Assembly (NCBI RefSeq): GCF_014202895.1
Contig: NZ_JACHHV010000005.1
Coordinates: 26,000-89,999 of the forward strand
From: Lactovum miscens
GTDB lineage: Bacteria > Bacillota > Bacilli > Lactobacillales > Streptococcaceae
Length of the DNA: 64,000 nucleotides
Direction: 5' to 3'
Within the stretch, counting starts at the first letter, position 1, and each line of letters starts with the position of its first letter. The position numbers and the translations under genes are program-made. The notes beneath the pieces were generated by a model that saw nothing but the letters and a program-made list of their open reading frames with translations, was not told the DNA's origin and did not search any database. This document shows positions 60,905 to 64,000 of the stretch, piece after piece.

Positions 60905-61834
60905 TTATATCCTTTCTCCAATAATTCGGACTTCAGGTTCAAGAATAACATCAGAAGTTTCTTGAACTTTTTTTATAACATACATAATTAAATTTTCGTA
61001 ATCGGCTGCGGTTCCATTACCAACATTTACCATAAATCCGGCATGTTTTTTAGAAACCTCCACCCCACCAATCCGAAAGCCTTGAAGATGTGCATCCTGA
61101 ATTAATCGTCCAGCAAAATGGTTTTCTGGCCGCTTAAACACTGATCCACAGCTAGGATATTCTAAAGGTTGCTTCGATTCCCGTTTCGCAGTCAATTCAT
61201 CCATTTGCGTTCTGATAACACTTCTATCGCCTAATTCAAGTCTAAAGCTTGCTGATACAACAATTAAACCTTCTTCTTTAACTCGAGAAGTGCGATAGCC
61301 AAAATTTAGATCTGAATTCTGAATTACTGATACTTGATTATTTAGTGGATTAACAACTTTAACGGAAGATAAAACATCCTTAATCTCGCCTCCATAGGCA
61401 CCAGCATTCATAAAGATAGCACCACCAATACTACCCGGAATACCACAAGCAAACTCAAAACCAGTTAGACTTTGCGTCAAAGCAAACTGTGTCACATCCT
61501 TTAGTTTTGCACCTGCTTCTGCTTCAATTTCAAAGTTAGTTCCATTTTGAGATGAACCAATTGTTAAACCAGAAACCTTAATATTATCCAAGTGATCTAA
61601 TAGAATAACCAGTCCTCGAATTCCACCATCCCGAACAATTAGATTACTTGCATTTCCAAGTACTGTAACTGGTGTTCCAGTCTCGGAAGCCATTTTTACC
61701 AAGTTTGAAAGTTCAGAAACTGTCCTAGGAAAAACTAAATAATCAGCCGGGCCACCCACTTTAGTAAAAGTATATTTTGAAAGAGCTTCATCAATTTTGA
61801 CGTCAAATTGTTCTAAATCGGATTTTTTCAACAT
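60905..61834 (-). CDS. murB: UDP-N-acetylenolpyruvoylglucosamine reductase
   Basis: The 309-residue flavoprotein reduces UDP-GlcNAc-enolpyruvate to UDP-MurNAc, the second step of peptidoglycan precursor synthesis in the cytoplasm. Family motifs are [25 protein letters not shown] (FAD contact), [27 protein letters not shown] with the catalytic serine, and EPEVRIIG at the end. It is the type IIa short form found in Firmicutes. It marks this end of the window as host chromosome. Confidence 0.95.
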   Translation of the reverse strand: MLKKSDLEQFDVKIDEALSKYTFTKVGGPADYLVFPRTVSELSNLVKMASETGTPVTVLGNASNLIVRDGGIRGLVILLDHLDNIKVSGLTIGSSQNGTNFEIEAEAGAKLKDVTQFALTQSLTGFEFACGIPGSIGGAIFMNAGAYGGEIKDVLSSVKVVNPLNNQVSVIQNSDLNFGYRTSRVKEEGLIVVSASFRLELGDRSVIRTQMDELTAKRESKQPLEYPSCGSVFKRPENHFAGRLIQDAHLQGFRIGGVEVSKKHAGFMVNVGNGTAADYENLIMYVIKKVQETSDVILEPEVRIIGERI

Positions 61835-61914
61835 ATCTTATTTTACCATTTTATTAAATTTTGAACTTCCTATAAGAGAAACAAAATGACATCATAACAG
61901 TTAATATTAGAAAT

Positions 61915-62066
61915 TAGCAAGATCCAACAATCATCCAAATAACTCCATAAGACTTGCTGCGACGAAAAATCACATGTATGGTTCCAAGTGTTCGTGCAAG
62001 AAAACAACAGCCAGTACAATAAACACAATTGGCATAATAAAATTCGCAATTAAAGACTGAAGGGAC
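61915..62066 (-). pseudogene. C-terminal fragment of an EamA/DMT transporter
   Basis: The minus strand encodes SLIANFIMPIVFIVLAVVFL followed by HEHLEPYM, then a shift and ASLMELFG. This is the penultimate helix pair of EamA-type transporters (the conserved PIVFIVLAVVFLHEHL). The N-terminal part is missing, and an IS30 end fragment follows directly. It is a broken gene. Confidence 0.65.
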
Positions 62067-62070
62067 TGAT

Positions 62071-62135
62071 GAAATGTTCGAGTATCAGACACTACTTCAG
62101 ATGTTTAGGGAGATAAATTAAATTTGCAATTTGCA
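62071..62135 (+). mobile_element. right-end fragment of an IS30-family element
   Basis: GAAATGTTCGAGTATCAGAC and the following TAAATTTGCAATTTGCA match the last bases of the IS30 remnant at 10267-10330. Only about 65 bases remain, at the point where the EamA gene is broken. Confidence 0.75.
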
Positions 62136-62142
62136 GTTAAAT

Positions 62143-62168
62143 AAAAAAACAGCTAGTCAGACTGGCTG
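62143..62168 (-). terminator. terminator after the TMEM175-like gene
   Basis: CAGCCAG and CTAGCTG pair on the minus strand with one wobble and are followed by seven T. It lies 80 bases beyond the stop of the channel gene. Confidence 0.65.
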
Positions 62169-62247
62169 CTTATTTCCATATAGGAGTGAACTATTTTTTG
62201 TCGCTTGCTTGAATATTCTTGGCTAATCCATTTATTTTGTAAAAACT

Positions 62248-63165
62248 CTAATTATTTGGCTGGGAAGAAGGTTTTGGTTTATTCACAAAATTAGAACGTT
62301 TTTGTAACCGACCTCTTTGATGATATAACTGTTTTAACTCTAGCTCCATTTGAGAACGATTACTCACTTTGTTGGACTTCAATTGATCCTCTATTCTCTT
62401 TATTTCTTCATTAATGTTTTTCTCCCAATCTTTCATAATGTCTTCCCAGTAGTCTGATTTTTTCTTGTCATCACCACCATCTTTCAATGAATTTCGAAGT
62501 AAATGTGAGTACCTATTAAATTGTCCACCCCAAACATTACTACGGTTTTCTAGATACGCCTCTTGCTGATCTTGATGCAAGCTTTCTATTAGTTGCTCTT
62601 CTTCTCGGTCTACTATATTTTGTAAGAATGAGAATATAGGTAAAATTAGATAAAGAATAAGTGCGGGATAGATAAAAAAATAGGAGAATAAAACTAACAA
62701 TACACGATAAAAAAAAGTAAACATATCTCGGCGATTTGCGGTTTTTATTATAATTTTTTTATCATCTATTTTAATTGTTGCTTGATTTGTTAAGGCTAAA
62801 ATTAACCTACGCATAATTAAAATAACAATTAATGATAAAACTCCATAAATTACTATTGTCTGTCTAGTTGTGTCTTCAATCAACAGACGAGTCGCTGCTG
62901 GTATTAAAGAAAGCAAAAACAGTAACATTAAATAAACTACAAGTATGTTATTTTTAATTTTCTCTACACGATTAAAAGCATATGCCGTTTGAAACCATAA
63001 ATTAGCTACAAAACAAAAACTAATAAAATAAATACCGATGCTTCTCAATAAGTCTGGAAACTTGATTGTCCCATCAGATAAATAATCGATGGGAAGTTCT
63101 AAAACAATTATCGTCAAAATGATAGCAATAATTGCATCACTGAATAGTAATACACGTTCTTTCAT
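62248..63165 (-). CDS. TMEM175-family (DUF1211) potassium channel-like protein
   Basis: The 305-residue protein begins MKERVLLFSDAIIAIILTII, where FSDA is the signature of TMEM175/DUF1211 channels. Six hydrophobic segments follow in the first 190 residues, including YFISFCFVANLWFQTAYAF. Bacterial family members are leak potassium channels. The C-terminal 110 residues are an added cytoplasmic coiled coil (EDIMKDWEKNINEEIKRIED) not present in the shortest relatives. Confidence 0.8.
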   Translation of the reverse strand: MKERVLLFSDAIIAIILTIIVLELPIDYLSDGTIKFPDLLRSIGIYFISFCFVANLWFQTAYAFNRVEKIKNNILVVYLMLLFLLSLIPAATRLLIEDTTRQTIVIYGVLSLIVILIMRRLILALTNQATIKIDDKKIIIKTANRRDMFTFFYRVLLVLFSYFFIYPALILYLILPIFSFLQNIVDREEEQLIESLHQDQQEAYLENRSNVWGGQFNRYSHLLRNSLKDGGDDKKKSDYWEDIMKDWEKNINEEIKRIEDQLKSNKVSNRSQMELELKQLYHQRGRLQKRSNFVNKPKPSSQPNN

Positions 63166-63208
63166 AATTTAAATCTTTCGTAATATATATTTTAGTTGGT
63201 TTTACATT

Positions 63209-63764
63209 TTACTTTGACGTCTGATATTTTTGAAACCTATTGATAAAATTGTTCAGCACTTGAAAATTGTGATCCTCCTTGAACGTTTGCATTAAGCTCT
63301 GCTCATGTCTTAAATTTTTTTTGAACCAAAAAATGACATTATTGGCATTGGTATTCAAAACTTTTGTCGGCAGGGTTGGTTCCCGCATAAGCAATAATAT
63401 AGTATGAGTAATATCAACTGTTTTAAAAACGACATATTTTTGGTCACCTGCAGTTAACACAACCCTTTTTCTCAAGATTACTAAATATCACTTGTATATC
63501 TTCTTTGGTTTTTCTCTCTTGATTAAAAACATCACCCATCATTTGTATCATAATTTGCTGAATCTTCAAAAGATAAAGTCACGTGAAATATATTTCTGTC
63601 TTCTTGAACAATATCAACTCCAAACCATTTTACACCTGGGATAGCTTCAAAACTTTTACTAATTTTTAACTCCTTAATTTCTTTAAGCATTTAAGCATTT
63701 CTTTTGCCTGCAAAGCAAATTGCTTTCCCAGAATTATTTCTTTATTTTTAACTTGAGTACACAT
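63209..63764 (-). pseudogene. frameshifted hypothetical gene
   Basis: Joined frames give MCTQVKNKEIILGKQFALQA, LKISKSFEAIPGVKWFGVDI, DVFNQERKTKEDIQVIFSNL, and RVVLTAGDQKYVVFKTVDIT through INRFQKYQTSK. At about 63683-63698 a tandem copy of TTAAGCAT shifts the frame, and at least two more shifts follow. About 180 codons were present. The family is not recognised. Confidence 0.6.
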
Positions 63765-63904
63765 ATATTAACTCCTACTAAACCAATCATTAAAGCGATA
63801 ACGACTGGAGACATAATGACCCATTTCTCTTTTTTTCATAGCTTTTCCTTTACGTTTTGATAACTTATTGTACAATATTTTTACGTTTCATAAAACGATA
63901 ATAA

Positions 63905-64000
63905 AGGCAAATTGTAAAATTAAGTTAGCCACCTGAAGCAAGAAAAAAACACCTGAAACCTTTATACTTGAATTTGGAAAAATAAAGTAGAAAAGGATTC
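63905..64000 (+). mobile_element. left end of an IS30-family element, cut by the window
   Basis: GGCAAATTGTAAAATTAAGT, GCCACCTGAAGCAAG and AAAGTAGAAAAGGATTC match the left end of the IS30 remnant at 9944. The element continues beyond the window, so it may be intact there. Confidence 0.75.

Overview
The window looks like a chromosomal segment of a lactic streptococcal bacterium, most likely Lactococcus or a close relative, carrying a large integrated conjugative element. The clearest host marker is a xerS-type recombinase gene at the left end with a dif_SL-like 31-bp site just upstream; the XerS/dif_SL pair is known only from Streptococcaceae. AT-rich sequence, lactococcal-type IS30 and ISLre2 remnants, a type ISP restriction remnant and a murB gene at the right end agree. 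Nothing was searched: all names rest on motifs read by eye.

Left flank (0-13.4 kb): a methyltransferase, xerS with dif, a second XerS-like recombinase, an arsenic cassette (arsR, an FAD reductase and acr3, with a large perfect operator), then a junkyard of broken mobile pieces (relaxase tail, resolvase tail, ISLre2 transposase, internally deleted IS30). Next come two putative defence genes (DUF4238 and an HEPN-type protein), each starting where the decayed C-terminus of a restriction-modification methylase ends.

Conjugative core (13.5-53.5 kb, read right to left apart from one HTH gene): a RepA_N-type initiator with three 22-bp iterons, a divergent pair of HTH regulators, a structured 450-bp leader, ParA plus a ribbon-helix-helix partner, small membrane and pilin-like proteins, a Tad-like motor (CpaF/TadA ATPase, TadB, TadC), surface proteins including a 1622-residue adhesin, then a VirB-type secretion apparatus (VirB2-, VirB6-, PrgI-, VirB4-, lysozyme/CHAP- and VirB8-like), the coupling protein VirD4 with its DUF3801 partner, leading-region proteins (TOPRIM/DUF3991 primase, an ArdC-type antirestriction fusion) and MobC/MobA with a candidate oriT. 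The core thus combines a plasmid-like replicon with two export or pilus machines in one transcriptional direction.

Two element-wide patterns stand out. Tandem or inverted copies of an octamer, CTACTTTT, occur at eight places, seven in short gaps between transfer genes and one inside the gene of the RHH partition protein. A short C-terminal motif, FEERL or FEKRL, ends four otherwise unrelated proteins next to the coupling protein (primase, ArdC fusion, a 422-residue protein and the DUF3801 protein), which suggests a transfer or docking tag.

Right flank (53.5-64 kb): a frameshifted small gene, an HEPN-like protein, a membrane protein following the tail of a type ISP restriction enzyme, a truncated third copy of the XerS-like gene, a frameshifted HipA-like kinase, IS30 scraps, then host-like genes (SDR oxidoreductase, murB, TMEM175-like channel) and decayed remnants. 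The two XerS-like copies lie in direct orientation on either side of the element, but I could not define exact element ends.
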